Source: Armatimonadota bacterium (GTDB lineage Bacteria > Armatimonadota > Fimbriimonadia > Fimbriimonadales > Fimbriimonadaceae). From it: a DNA stretch of 64,000 nt. A program made the translations under genes and the position numbers. Positions 42,471-51,547 of the stretch are shown one piece after another (positions within the stretch are counted from its first letter, which is position 1; each line of letters opens with the position of its first letter). Where the stretch lies: assembly GCA_029781035.1 (NCBI GenBank), contig JAKOXK010000017.1, forward strand, positions 62,001 through 126,000, in the 5' to 3' direction. The notes below the pieces were generated by a model, which saw only the letters and a program-made list of their open reading frames with translations, was not told the DNA's origin and did not search any database.

Positions 42471-43322
42471 ATGCCTGAGCTTCCCGAAGTCGAGACTGTC
42501 CGCCGAGTCATGGAACGGGCCCTTCGCGGACGCAGGATCGTTGAGGCGGAAGTCCCTGAGGACAGCATCGTTTTGGACGGGGTCCCGAGCGCAATCGTCA
42601 AGCAGGCTGTTGTCGGGGCCCAGGTGACCCGCGTGGGGCGAAAGGGAAAGTACTGGTGGCTGGAGTTCGACCGTCATCCTTGGCTCTTCGGTCATCTCGG
42701 AATGGCGGGATGGATCCGTGACGTCTCCCCGAACCGAGAGCACGAGGTGATGACCCGGCTCAGAGAACACGGAAGCGCACCGTGGGACGACGAAAGCGGT
42801 CGCCCACGCTTCTTGAAGTTGTTGCTCGAAAGCGAAGATGGACATCGGATCGCCATGACCGATGGTCGAAGGCTGTCACGACTCCGGCTGGCCGGTTCGG
42901 TGGAGGCAGGGCTGCAGGGCCTTGGCCCCGATGTCCGCGACGAACCCTGGTCCGTCGACGACCTGGCAGTCAAGCTGAAAGGGAGGACGGCTCCGATTAA
43001 AGCCCTCCTTCTGGATCAGAAGCTGTTCGCTGGCGTGGGCAACTGGATCGCCGATGAGGTCCTCTTTCAGGCCGGAGTGAGACCGTCTCGGGAGGCAGGA
43101 TCACTGACCTCACAGGAACTCGCCGTGCTCCTCAAAAAGCTTGGCGACATTCTTGAGACCGCCATAGCCGTGGATGCAGATTCCAGCCGCTACCCCGAAG
43201 ACTGGCTTTTCCACTTGCGCTGGGGAGGCGGCAAAGGTGCAGGGAGCGTGGGTGGGCACGAGATCGTGCGGGAGACCGTCGGTGGCAGGACGACGGCCTG
43301 GGCGCCGGCCCTACAAAAGTAA
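42471..43322 (+). CDS. mutM: Formamidopyrimidine-DNA glycosylase with a zincless finger
   Basis: Starts MPELPEVETVRRVME, where Pro2/Glu3 are the catalytic residues after Met removal. It has the beta-strand lysine in GRKGKYWWLEF and the helix-two-turn-helix LLLDQKLFAGVGNWIADEVLF. Length is 283. At the C-terminus the position of the usual four-cysteine zinc finger reads GGHEIVRETVGGRTTAWAPALQK. The hairpin is preserved and the VGGRTT loop with the DNA-binding Arg is kept, but all cysteines are gone. Zincless fingers are known in plant Fpg, NEIL1 and some bacterial clades. It excises 8-oxoguanine and FaPy lesions. Confidence 0.95.
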   Translation: MPELPEVETVRRVMERALRGRRIVEAEVPEDSIVLDGVPSAIVKQAVVGAQVTRVGRKGKYWWLEFDRHPWLFGHLGMAGWIRDVSPNREHEVMTRLREHGSAPWDDESGRPRFLKLLLESEDGHRIAMTDGRRLSRLRLAGSVEAGLQGLGPDVRDEPWSVDDLAVKLKGRTAPIKALLLDQKLFAGVGNWIADEVLFQAGVRPSREAGSLTSQELAVLLKKLGDILETAIAVDADSSRYPEDWLFHLRWGGGKGAGSVGGHEIVRETVGGRTTAWAPALQK

Positions 43323-43325
43323 GGC

Positions 43326-43354
43326 GCTTCCCCTGGCAGAACACCAGGGGAAGC
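43326..43354. terminator. Hairpin between convergent mutM and sialidase-like genes
   Basis: An 11-bp perfect stem (GCTTCCCCTGG with its complement) and 7-nt loop lie 3 bp after the mutM stop. There is no clear U-tract on either side. Position between convergent stops supports transcription termination in both directions. Confidence 0.6.
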
Positions 43355-43363
43355 TGCGGCAGT

Positions 43364-45106
43364 CTACGGATAGTCCAAGAGCACGTCTTGGTCGAGTGTC
43401 GCGGCCCAGTCGGAGATCGTCACCGGCCCGACCGCCTTGAACATGACTCGGCACTTGGCCGTACCTGAGCCCGGCGTGATGTAGTCCGCAGGGTTCGCCA
43501 CGTTGACGAGGGTGTTCGTTGCGGACGTCGGTGCGGTCCGAGTATCGACTGTGTCCCACGCGTTGGTGTTCACGTTGAACATAAGCACGGTCTGCTGTAT
43601 GTTGACTGTGTTCACCATCGTCCACAACTGGACTTTGAGAGCGGATGGGCTCGTGTTCACGATGCCCGTGACCGTCGTGTCGAGTTGGATGGGCGCCTCA
43701 CTTGAGTTCGCAACGATCCCCTGCTTCGCGACCACCGCTTTCCCATCCCTGAGGAACAGGTCTGAGGTGATTCCGCTGACGAGGCGACCACGGAACAAGG
43801 AGAAGCTCGAGGCTGGCTCGATCGGATCCCAGACCTTGTTCGTGTAGATCTCGGCCTGGTTGGTGTGGGTGTCGCAGTAGACGGGGAACACCCACTTGCT
43901 GGCAGCACCCATTCCGTTGTAGTCGCCCAGGAACGAGAAGCCCGTGTTTCGGCCATCATAGTAACTGTCGAACGAGTTGGGAGTCAGCCTGAACTTCTGC
44001 GACCAGGTGGCTCCTTCGTCGTCACTGTACACGTAGATCTGATCCCAGAACCCATGCGCGACGCCATCCGTCTGGTTCGCCGTGTATGAGGAGTCGAAGG
44101 CTAGCAGGTTCAATCGACCTTCCTTCGTGAACTCCACCCACGGGAAGATCATGTCGCCAACCGTGTTGAGCGGCCGGAACGGCAGTCTAGCCGGTGTCGT
44201 CCAGGTCGTACCTTGGTCGGTCGACCGGATCAGATACAGGTCGAGGTTTCCATTGGACCCGATCGTGTTTGTCAAGTCGAACCATACGATGACGAGGTCT
44301 CCGGTGACTGGATTGACCGCCATCGTGTGGATCGGCGGGTTCCGGAAGTTTCCAGGAATGTAGAGGGACTGCACGCCCCAAGTTGCCAAGCGTGACGCTG
44401 CCGTGATGGCAGACGACCACGAGACTCCGCCGTTCAAGCTCTTGCGGAACTTGATGCCGTAACCGGTGTCCCAGTAAGTGACATAGGCCTCTCCGTTCGG
44501 GCCGACCCTTGGCAAGAAGCCGAGGCCCGTCCCCAAGCTAAACGGTGACGTCCAAGTGGCGCCGAGGTCGTCACTTCTAATGACACCCTCGTTATAGGCG
44601 ATGTAGAGGCGGGTCGTGTTCGGGTTTCCCGGAATCGGACCGGCCGTGACCCACTCCTTGTCGGCCCCACCGCTCACGCGACACATGACGGCCGTGCCAA
44701 AGGAGTTCTGACCCGGGTTCTTTTTGGCCAAGTAGACGCCGCCATTGCCGCCGAAAGCGATGGCCCCGGCGAACAGAGTCCCCGTCCGCGGGTCGTAGCA
44801 GCTCATGGGGTCACCTTCGACGGTAGTTTGGTATTGAGCCGGCGGGCGAACGAGCACTTGTGACCATGTCTGGCCGCCGTCCGACGTGACGCCGAAACTC
44901 GCCTTGATCGTCCCGTCGGTGCGGTAGTCGTTGAATCCACCAATGAATTCCAGGCCGTTGCTGCTGGCCGATCCGGTGGTCTCGTCGCCCGAGTTGCTCG
45001 CATTGTCCACAGACATTCTCAGTTGCCCATAGACGACTGGGTCTTGTCCCCAAGCAATGTTCGCGAAAGCCAAGATGAACAGCGGTGCAATCGTCAGATG
45101 TTTCAT
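43364..45106 (-). CDS. Secreted Asp-box (BNR) repeat protein, sialidase-like
   Basis: The ATG at 45106 overlaps the stop of the upstream TPR lipoprotein gene (ATGA) and gives 580 residues with signal peptide MKHLTIAPLFILAFANIAWG. At least five Asp-box motifs (S/T-x-D-x-G-x-T/S-W) occur: TSDGGQTWS, RSDDLGATW, SLNGGVSW, RSTDQGTTW and YSDDEGATW. They mark a six-bladed sialidase or exo-glycosidase propeller. Sialidase catalytic residues (Arg triad, FRIP motif) are not evident, so enzymatic activity is doubtful. The last ~150 residues form a separate beta domain. Confidence 0.8.
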   Translation of the reverse strand: MKHLTIAPLFILAFANIAWGQDPVVYGQLRMSVDNASNSGDETTGSASSNGLEFIGGFNDYRTDGTIKASFGVTSDGGQTWSQVLVRPPAQYQTTVEGDPMSCYDPRTGTLFAGAIAFGGNGGVYLAKKNPGQNSFGTAVMCRVSGGADKEWVTAGPIPGNPNTTRLYIAYNEGVIRSDDLGATWTSPFSLGTGLGFLPRVGPNGEAYVTYWDTGYGIKFRKSLNGGVSWSSAITAASRLATWGVQSLYIPGNFRNPPIHTMAVNPVTGDLVIVWFDLTNTIGSNGNLDLYLIRSTDQGTTWTTPARLPFRPLNTVGDMIFPWVEFTKEGRLNLLAFDSSYTANQTDGVAHGFWDQIYVYSDDEGATWSQKFRLTPNSFDSYYDGRNTGFSFLGDYNGMGAASKWVFPVYCDTHTNQAEIYTNKVWDPIEPASSFSLFRGRLVSGITSDLFLRDGKAVVAKQGIVANSSEAPIQLDTTVTGIVNTSPSALKVQLWTMVNTVNIQQTVLMFNVNTNAWDTVDTRTAPTSATNTLVNVANPADYITPGSGTAKCRVMFKAVGPVTISDWAATLDQDVLLDYP

Positions 45107-45813
45107 GGTCGTGGCGCTGCCTCCTTCAGCAAGCTCCGGAATTGGGCGGGAACAGACTGCATGCGCCGATCCGCCTCGTCGAGGTTGGCGTAGGCCGCCT
45201 TGTAGTCGTGAATGTAGTAGCTGGCGATGGCCAGTCGCGCATAGACGTCGGGATAGTCCGGGGCGTTGGCGATGAGCTGTTTCCACTCATTGACAGCACC
45301 CTGAAAGTCAGAGGTCATTTGTCTGACCGTCCCTAGCTCGAATCGAGCCTTGTTGAACTTGGGATCGAGCGCGACCGCAGTCCTGAGGGCCGCCTCTGCG
45401 TAGTCGGTCATCTGCTCCATCAGGAACCCCCGAGCCAATCCCTCGTACGCTGATGGGTTCGTGGGGTCAGCCAAGACTGCGTCGCGAAAGGCCCCGACGG
45501 ACTTGAACCACGTGTTGTCGGTCTCGGTGACCTCTTCGGCTGTCGAAACGAGAGCCACTGAACGGGCCCTGTTCTTTGTTACGGGTTTGATGACACTGAC
45601 TCTGCCGTTTTGGAACGACAGGCCCCTTGTTGCTTCGGCCAGTCGTTGCTGGTCAAGCTGTTCCTTGGGGTCGTCAGGTTCTGGTGACAATCCGCCCGTT
45701 TGGCTGGCGCTGCCCGTGCTTGGTTGGCGAGACGAGCCGCAACCAGAGAGGGTAAGCGCACCAAACGCGACGGCCAAGAGCCCCGCCAGGGGCCAATAGC
45801 CTGCTCGGTTCAT
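45103..45813 (-). CDS. TPR-containing lipoprotein
   Basis: The ATG at 45813 has GGAG nine bases upstream. The N-terminus MNRAGYWPLAGLLAVAFGALTLSGCG is a lipoprotein signal with lipobox LSGC, so the mature Cys is lipidated and the 236-residue precursor ends up membrane-anchored in the periplasm. A low-complexity linker (SSRQPSTGSASQTGG) is followed by TPR units at the C-terminal half (AVLADPTNPSAYEGLARGFL, ALRTAVALDPKFNKARFELG, YARLAIASYYIHDYKAAYAN). It is translationally coupled to the Asp-box protein downstream, which may be its partner. Function unknown. Confidence 0.85.
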   Translation of the reverse strand: MNRAGYWPLAGLLAVAFGALTLSGCGSSRQPSTGSASQTGGLSPEPDDPKEQLDQQRLAEATRGLSFQNGRVSVIKPVTKNRARSVALVSTAEEVTETDNTWFKSVGAFRDAVLADPTNPSAYEGLARGFLMEQMTDYAEAALRTAVALDPKFNKARFELGTVRQMTSDFQGAVNEWKQLIANAPDYPDVYARLAIASYYIHDYKAAYANLDEADRRMQSVPAQFRSLLKEAAPRP

Positions 45814-45959
45814 CGAAAAGAACTCCAATTGGATACAGGGAGCCCCACGGACTCCCCGAACCTGACCTTAGTATAGTCCTTTCTAATCTTGGGCAGGGCC
45901 AGTTCTTTCACCGGCTTGACCCTCTGTCGACACCATCGCCCCGGTATCCTTGGCCGTCG

Positions 45960-47669
45960 ATGTCGCTTGGCCGGTTCATGCTCGTGCTCCACTCGCACAT
46001 GCCGTATGTGCTGTCGCACGGCAAGTCGCCTCACGGTACCGACTGGCTGTTCGAGAGCGCCGCTGAGTGCTACCTCCCCTTGCTTGACGCGCTCGACCGC
46101 CTCAGGGCTCAAGGCATTTCGCCTCGATGGACCATCAATGTGACGCCTGTCCTTGCCGAGCAACTGGACGATCCTTCGTTCACGGCTGGGTTCGAAGAGT
46201 ACTGCCAGGAGAAGATCGACTATGCCAAGGGCGATCAGGAGCGTTTTCAGGCTAGTGGCGACTTGCGTATGGAAGGCCTTGCCGCGATGTGGCAACGGCT
46301 CTACACGAGGTCACTGGTGCAGTTCAAGCACAAGTGGGAACGATCGATCAACGGTGCCTGGAAGCAGTTCCAAGACGACGGCCTTGTCGAACTGATCACG
46401 TGCGGCGCCACTCATGGCTACTTCCCTTTGCTGGCGACCGACCAAAACGTCTCGGCGCAAGTGAGGCTCGGCGTCGAGAGCCACACCCAGCGGTTCGGAA
46501 CAAAGCCCCGAGGAATCTGGCTGCCAGAGTGCGCTTACCGGCCAGCTTACGATTGGAAGCCGCCGACCGACGATGAGCCGGCTCGGCCACGAAGAGCCGT
46601 TGACGATATCCTACTCGAGAACGGGCTCGAATACTTCTTCGTGGATTCGCACATGATCCGTGGAGGCGAACCGCTTGGCACTTATTGGCAGAAGTTCCCT
46701 CAGCTCGCCGAGCTCTTTGCCCGGACTCGGCACTTGTTCACGCCCCCGACCGAGTTTCGCAGCGAGTACGAGCACTACGCCTTGCCCAGCGGTCTGACGA
46801 TCTTCGCGAGGGACCCCGAAACCACGGTCAAGGTGTGGTCGGGCGACGTCGGGTACCCCGGGGACGAGCACTACTTGGAGTTCCACAAGCAGCTCTACCC
46901 TGGCCGATTGCGCTACTGGCGCATCAGCCAGAACAAGCAAGACCTCGGAGCCAAGCAACCCTACGATCCGTGGATCGCCTACGACAACGTCCACAACCAC
47001 TCGAAAGACCTTGTTCAGTTGGTCAAAGCGACTTTGGCTCGGTATCGGGGTCAATCAGGACGCGAGGGAACCCTCGTCGCGATGTACGACACCGAGCTCT
47101 TTGGGCACTGGTGGTGGGAGGGGCCTGAGTTCCTCTATGAACTGGCCCTGGCGATGTCGCGAGACGGGTCTGTCGACATGTGCAGCGGAGGCGATGTCGT
47201 CGACCAAGACCCTGCCCGCCATGTCATCCACCTCCCCGAGGGTTCCTGGGGAGAAGGGGGCTATCACAGCGTCTGGCTCAACGACGATAACTTCTGGACA
47301 TGGAAGAAGCTGTACCCAGCAGAGAGACGCCTCGTCAAAATGTGCTCGACCATGGCTGGAGGCCCGGCCGACGAGATCCTCAAGCAGTGTGCGAGAGAAC
47401 TGGTCCTTGCTGAGGCGAGCGATTGGCAGTTCCTGATCTCGACTTGGTCGGCGCGCGACTACTCTGAAGCGCGGTTTGAGGACCACATCGAGCGGTTCGA
47501 AAAGCTGTCGTTGCTGGCCCAGAGCGTCCACCGCGGAGGCGTGCTGACCGAAGAGGAACAGGCGTTCTTAATCGACTGTCAACAGAAAGACGCGCCCTTC
47601 CCCGACATTGACCTGGCACTTTGGAAGCAAGGAGCGGAGCCCGCCTTGGGGGGAGTTCCCACCACCTGA
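45960..47669 (+). CDS. GH57 family 1,4-alpha-glucan branching enzyme
   Basis: 569 residues, no signal peptide, starting MSLGRFMLVLHSHMPYVL (the N-terminal LHxHxPY motif of GH57/DUF1957). Further motifs are TINVTPVLAEQL, ITCGATHGYFPLL, GIWLPECAYRP (nucleophile Glu), VWSGDVGYPGDEHYLEFHKQ and YDTELFGHWWWEGPEFL (acid/base Asp). The C-terminal helical domain resembles that of the thermophilic branching enzymes. It should transfer alpha-1,4-glucan chains to 6-positions in cytoplasmic glycogen synthesis; no glgA or glgC is adjacent. No Shine-Dalgarno; TATCCT ends nine bases before the ATG. Confidence 0.92.
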   Translation: MSLGRFMLVLHSHMPYVLSHGKSPHGTDWLFESAAECYLPLLDALDRLRAQGISPRWTINVTPVLAEQLDDPSFTAGFEEYCQEKIDYAKGDQERFQASGDLRMEGLAAMWQRLYTRSLVQFKHKWERSINGAWKQFQDDGLVELITCGATHGYFPLLATDQNVSAQVRLGVESHTQRFGTKPRGIWLPECAYRPAYDWKPPTDDEPARPRRAVDDILLENGLEYFFVDSHMIRGGEPLGTYWQKFPQLAELFARTRHLFTPPTEFRSEYEHYALPSGLTIFARDPETTVKVWSGDVGYPGDEHYLEFHKQLYPGRLRYWRISQNKQDLGAKQPYDPWIAYDNVHNHSKDLVQLVKATLARYRGQSGREGTLVAMYDTELFGHWWWEGPEFLYELALAMSRDGSVDMCSGGDVVDQDPARHVIHLPEGSWGEGGYHSVWLNDDNFWTWKKLYPAERRLVKMCSTMAGGPADEILKQCARELVLAEASDWQFLISTWSARDYSEARFEDHIERFEKLSLLAQSVHRGGVLTEEEQAFLIDCQQKDAPFPDIDLALWKQGAEPALGGVPTT

Positions 47670-47703
47670 GGCGGGACGCCGCTTCTCCATTCAAACTTTA
47701 GAC

Positions 47704-48660
47704 ATGAGACTCTCCGTCATTCACCACGTGATTCAGCGGTTCGCACGGCCCGTCATGCTGACGGCCATCGCCCTTGTCATGGCTTCCGCATGTCGGCGGC
47801 CGACGGCCAGCACCGTGAGCCCGCCCAGCGACAATCAGCCAGGCAGCGCTACATCGGGATTGGGATCGACCGCACCGGGCCCCAAGGACACGACGCCTCC
47901 AGGAAAGAAGGCGACAGACCTTCGGTTCAGCAAGGGCACGTTCGACATCAAGGCTCCCTACGCCGACAACTGGCAGAAGACGGAATCGCCGTTGGCCAAG
48001 CTGGGAGACCAGATGGATGCGTCGCTCAAAGCGCTGACCAACTGCAAGGTAGACGCCCATACTTCGTGGGACTTGGACGGTGGGAAGCTGAGCGGTAACT
48101 CGACTTTCAAGATTCAAGACGCCAGGACTTATTACGTCGAGTACTACTCGCCTGAGACGGAGGCGAGCTTGAACCGCATCATTTCGGACGGCCAAAGCCA
48201 CGTCCAACTGGTGGGCGAGACATGGAACAGCCTGACGCCTCCAAGCGACCTCAAGGGTGGGCCGGTGGACGCCTCTGTCGTCAAGGAGTGGCCCAAGAGC
48301 TTCCTCACCGCGATGCTCGCGGAATACAAGGACGGCAAGTCCGTGTGGGGACCGCTCTTCCGGGCGTGGTCGAAGGGAGACGACGGCATTACAGCGCATG
48401 TCGAGCAGAAGGAGTTCGACATTAACGGCAAGAAGAAACCAGGTTATCGCGTTTTGGCTGAGCGCAAATCGGACGGCGCTCATATGGAAGTCATCCTGGA
48501 CGGCGACCGGTTCGTGCCCGTGACCATTCGGAGCGTTGTGCCCAAGGCAGGAGGCGAGGACGACTCTATCCAGTGGACGGCGACCTGGTCGTTCGGCGGA
48601 CACTTCGCTCCAAAGGACTTCGTCGTTCCGGTGAAGAACGCGCCGCCCGCCTCGCATTAG
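47704..48660 (+). CDS. Lipoprotein of unknown function (LolA/outer-membrane-lipoprotein-like)
   Basis: The ATG at 47704 gives 318 residues; ATG 47755 is also possible. The hydrophobic stretch LTAIALVMASAC with Cys at the end is a lipobox, followed by a Ser/Pro/Thr/Gly-rich spacer. The remaining domain has alternating strands (DAHTSWDLDGGKLSGNSTFK, VEYYSPETEASLNRIISDGQ, MEVILDGDRFVPVTIRS) that recall LolA/LolB-type half-barrels, but no signature is decisive. It may bind lipid or another hydrophobic ligand at the outer membrane. The gene lies between the branching enzyme (34 bp) and a secreted WD40 protein (77 bp). Confidence 0.7.
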   Translation: MRLSVIHHVIQRFARPVMLTAIALVMASACRRPTASTVSPPSDNQPGSATSGLGSTAPGPKDTTPPGKKATDLRFSKGTFDIKAPYADNWQKTESPLAKLGDQMDASLKALTNCKVDAHTSWDLDGGKLSGNSTFKIQDARTYYVEYYSPETEASLNRIISDGQSHVQLVGETWNSLTPPSDLKGGPVDASVVKEWPKSFLTAMLAEYKDGKSVWGPLFRAWSKGDDGITAHVEQKEFDINGKKKPGYRVLAERKSDGAHMEVILDGDRFVPVTIRSVVPKAGGEDDSIQWTATWSFGGHFAPKDFVVPVKNAPPASH

Positions 48661-48737
48661 TGCTGTTAACCGGGGCGTCCTGTCCCAATCTGTACCGTCT
48701 CGATCGAAGAAACGTCCATCATAGGCAGGATGTTGCG

Positions 48738-49742
48738 ATGAGAGTAAGGACGCTATTGATCGGCGCGGCGCTCGCGACCGCGGCTTTTTCGTTTGCAGAC
48801 GTCACGGTCAGCCGTGTCAAGACGATCGACCAGTTTCACGTCACAGCGGCGGCGACGGCCTATTCCGGGCCTCTGATCGCCTTTGCCACAGAAGACAACA
48901 CCGTCCGGATCTTCGACACGAAGGCTATGCAGACGAAGTTCCAGATGACGGGCCATCCCCAGACAGTCCAGGCAATCGCCTTTAATCGGGCCGGGACGCT
49001 CCTTGCGACCGGTGACGCAACCGCACGACTCTATCTGTGGGACGTCAAGACGGGCAAGAAGGTGCGCGAGTTCCCCCGTGACCATGGTCACACGAAGGGC
49101 ATCATCGCCGTTGCCTTTAGCCCGGACGGACAGAAGATCGCCACCGTCGGCAACGACGATGTGATCAAGGTCTGGAAGACGGCGGGCGGCAATCCAATCG
49201 GGACCATTCTCGGCAAGGGCGCCAACCTCTATGGGATCGCGTTCACCTCGAGCGGGTCGATCCTGACCGGCACTCTGGCGGACGGACTGAGGATCTACAG
49301 TGGCACCACCTATGAGTGTGTGGCCAAGATGCCGGTTCCAGGCGGAGAGGGCGTTAACAGCATCGCTGCCAACAAGGACGGCAGCATCGCCGTCACCGCA
49401 GACCGCGACGGAACGTTCATGCTTTGGAGCGTGGCCAAGCGGCAGAAGATTCAGACGATGCGGGCCCACAGCGACTGGGTCATTAATGCCGCGGTGTCGC
49501 CAAACGGCAAACTGGGAGCCAGTTCATCCAGCGACCGGACCGTCGTGGTCTGGAACCTGGCGACGGGCCAGAAGGTCACCACTCTCAACGACACTTCGGC
49601 CGTGGGCTCTCCCGTCGGGTTCACCGGTGACGGACGATACCTCGTCACGACAAACGCATCCGACGGATTATCCATCTACTCGGTCAGCCCGGCGCAGAGT
49701 GGCGGCGCGGCCTCGACCACGACGCATAAGCGCAAAAAGTAA
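48738..49742 (+). CDS. Secreted WD40 repeat protein
   Basis: AGGA seven bases before the ATG supports this start. The signal peptide (LLIGAALATAAFSFADV) is followed by seven WD-type blades over 334 residues: TEDNTVRIFDTKAM, TGDATARLYLWDVKTGK, TVGNDDVIKVWKTAGG, TGTLADGLRIYSGTT, TADRDGTFMLWSVAKR, SSSSDRTVVVWNLATG, TTNASDGLSIYSV. A full seven-bladed propeller is therefore plausible. The C-terminus is basic (THKRKK). WD40 propellers scaffold protein complexes; export from a bacterium is common in this kind of genome. A strong hairpin follows. Confidence 0.88.
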   Translation: MRVRTLLIGAALATAAFSFADVTVSRVKTIDQFHVTAAATAYSGPLIAFATEDNTVRIFDTKAMQTKFQMTGHPQTVQAIAFNRAGTLLATGDATARLYLWDVKTGKKVREFPRDHGHTKGIIAVAFSPDGQKIATVGNDDVIKVWKTAGGNPIGTILGKGANLYGIAFTSSGSILTGTLADGLRIYSGTTYECVAKMPVPGGEGVNSIAANKDGSIAVTADRDGTFMLWSVAKRQKIQTMRAHSDWVINAAVSPNGKLGASSSSDRTVVVWNLATGQKVTTLNDTSAVGSPVGFTGDGRYLVTTNASDGLSIYSVSPAQSGGAASTTTHKRKK

Positions 49743-49753
49743 GTTCCCCGGGA

Positions 49754-49790
49754 GCCGGGCCCGGTTTGAGACTGGGCCCGGCTTCTTCGT
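49754..49790 (+). terminator. Intrinsic terminator after the WD40 gene
   Basis: A 10-bp perfect stem (AGCCGGGCCC / GGGCCCGGCT) with an 11-nt loop is followed by TCTTCGT, 11 bp after the stop codon. Confidence 0.8.
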
Positions 49791-49831
49791 ACCACTTGAC
49801 CCGCCGCGGCCCAGCCTGCCACCCTCCTTCT

Positions 49832-50152
49832 GTGCCCGTCTATGAGTACGCTTGCACCGGTTGTGGCCAGAAAGTGACGCTGCTTGTCGGCATGCTCTCC
49901 CAGGTCGATGACGAGGTCTGTCCTCACTGCGGAAGCCGTGACCTGCTCAAACTCGTCTCCAAGTTCCGCCGCGGGCGCTCAGAAGACGAACGGGTCGACG
50001 AGATGGCTGACCGACTCGAATTCATGGGCGAACCCGACAGTCCTACCGAGATGCGGCAGATGGTGCGCGAAATGGGCCGGGCCATGGACGACGACATGAG
50101 CGACGAGATGGAGGAGATGTTCGAGTCCGACATGGAGGAAGACAGCGAGTGA
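49832..50152 (+). CDS. FmdB-family zinc ribbon protein with acidic tail
   Basis: GTG at 49832 gives VPVYEYACTGCGQK, the canonical FmdB start, for 106 residues. Four cysteines (C8/C11 and C30/C33) form the zinc ribbon. The C-terminal half is Met/Glu/Asp-rich (EMGRAMDDDMSDEMEEMFE) and probably helical. The FmdB family is a putative regulatory or zinc-binding group with no firmly established function. No ribosome-binding site is seen. The gene lies 52 bp before tdk and on the same strand. Confidence 0.88.
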   Translation: MPVYEYACTGCGQKVTLLVGMLSQVDDEVCPHCGSRDLLKLVSKFRRGRSEDERVDEMADRLEFMGEPDSPTEMRQMVREMGRAMDDDMSDEMEEMFESDMEEDSE

Positions 50153-50204
50153 CGGGCATTGAAAGACGAGCTGAGTCTGGTCAGGTACAACCGGATCGTC
50201 CCCT

Positions 50205-50798
50205 ATGAAAAGGCTCGGCAGTATCACCGTCATCTGTGGGAGCATGTATGCCGGAAAGAGCGAAGAGCTGATCCGGTTGGCGCGACGAGCCTTGTACGCC
50301 AAGAGGAGAGTCCAAGTCTTCAAGCCCTCCATCGACGTCCGGTACGACGAACAGATGGTGGTCACGCACATGGGCGTCCGTCACGAGGCCGTTCCCGTGA
50401 AGAACGTGCGCGAACTCCAAGCCGCCCTAGATCCAGCCTGCGACGTCGTCTGCGTCGAAGAAGTGCAGTTCTTCGACCGTAGCCTCGTGGACCTGGCCGT
50501 TCGTCTCGCTGACAGCGGACGGACTGTCATCCTCGCCGGCCTTGACCAAGATTTCCGTCGAAAACCGTTTGGCCCGATGCCTGAAATATTGTGCGTCGCC
50601 GACGAAGTCGTCAAGTTGCGAGCCATTTGCATGAAGTGCGGTCAGCCCGCTAGCCACACGTACCGGCAGGTTAACGGCCGCCCGGCCCACAAGGACGATC
50701 CAATCGTCTTGATCGGTGCCACCGAGGCCTATGAAGCCCGATGCCGCAACTGCTTCGAACTCCGTGGAGAGGGCAAGCGGAAAAAGAAAGACGCATGA
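50205..50798 (+). CDS. tdk: Thymidine kinase (type II)
   Basis: 197 residues, normal for TK1-like bacterial enzymes. P-loop ITVICGSMYAGKSEELIR, the Walker B-like VVCVEEVQFFD with catalytic Glu, ILAGLDQDFRRKPFGPM (lasso and substrate segment), zinc-binding CMKCG and CRNC, and SHTYRQV are all present. It phosphorylates thymidine to dTMP for salvage in the cytoplasm. The tail is basic (GEGKRKKKDA). Confidence 0.96.
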   Translation: MKRLGSITVICGSMYAGKSEELIRLARRALYAKRRVQVFKPSIDVRYDEQMVVTHMGVRHEAVPVKNVRELQAALDPACDVVCVEEVQFFDRSLVDLAVRLADSGRTVILAGLDQDFRRKPFGPMPEILCVADEVVKLRAICMKCGQPASHTYRQVNGRPAHKDDPIVLIGATEAYEARCRNCFELRGEGKRKKKDA

Positions 50799-50841
50799 CA
50801 CCACAAACGTCAAGCGCCCTCCTGAACTCCTAGGAACTCAG

Positions 50842-51537
50842 TCAATCCTCGATGAGGCTCATTGATGCCTTGCCTGAGATGACGAACCCTGAGATCGGAG
50901 CGTTCGTCCACTGGGTGTCCATCTTGACCATCAGGCCGGACTTGATGTCGATCCAGACGGTTCCCTTGGAGGAAGCGGGTTCATCACCCGACAGTTCTTT
51001 GCTCTCAAACGCAACCTTGAAGCAGTCGTGCTTGCCGACGGTCTCCTTGGCGGTGACCTCGTAAGTGCAGTGCACGTCGATCTCCGACTTTCCTTTGGCG
51101 CCCTTGATGTCCGACTCCCACTTGTTCCCGACGCCGACAGGATCCTTCGGCCACAGGAATGTTTGGATGTTTCCCATCCGATAGATGCTGTCGTCGGGCG
51201 TGTCCGTTTCGATCGTCATGATGTGCCCGTCGGCCGCAAACGTTGTGGTCGTCTCCGCGCCCACTCCCGGAGGGACTTGAGTGGTCTGTCCCCCGTATTC
51301 CAATGTTGCGTCCTTTTGTTCGCTGCTCACCGTGATGGAGCCGTCTTCGTGGACTTTCGTGACTTTGTCCATCACCGTGGCTGCGAAATTGATGTCTTGG
51401 CCGTTGAGCTGGGCCGCGAGCTTGAGGCCGTACTTCGCCGTGTCGCCTTCTTTGGCAACGCGCTTGAGCTGCACGGTGTCCTGTGCCAAGGCGAAAGAGG
51501 CGACCAGGGTCGTCACCAATACCAGTGTTGTCCGCAT
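50842..51537 (-). CDS. Secreted protein of unknown function (DUF6263-like)
   Basis: Signal peptide MRTTLVLVTTLVASFALAQ and a beta-rich 210-residue mature region with alternating strands (DGSITVSSEQKDATLEYGG, HCTYEVTAKETVGKHDCFKV, GTVWIDIKSGLMVKMDTQW). The pattern of a conversion-factor-like WPKDPVGVGNKW and a closing ISGKASMSLI strand is like the DUF6263 group, tentatively. Gene order on the minus strand puts another secreted protein of similar layout immediately upstream (10 bp). The two may be distant paralogues and co-transcribed. Function unknown. Confidence 0.72.
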   Translation of the reverse strand: MRTTLVLVTTLVASFALAQDTVQLKRVAKEGDTAKYGLKLAAQLNGQDINFAATVMDKVTKVHEDGSITVSSEQKDATLEYGGQTTQVPPGVGAETTTTFAADGHIMTIETDTPDDSIYRMGNIQTFLWPKDPVGVGNKWESDIKGAKGKSEIDVHCTYEVTAKETVGKHDCFKVAFESKELSGDEPASSKGTVWIDIKSGLMVKMDTQWTNAPISGFVISGKASMSLIED

Positions 51538-51547
51538 GAGCTGGATT

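Noticed and set aside
47698-48657. 319-codon frame on the minus strand
   Set aside because: Mirror of the lipoprotein gene on the plus strand, which has a lipobox; the minus frame is Arg/Val/Leu-rich, as expected for an antisense shadow.
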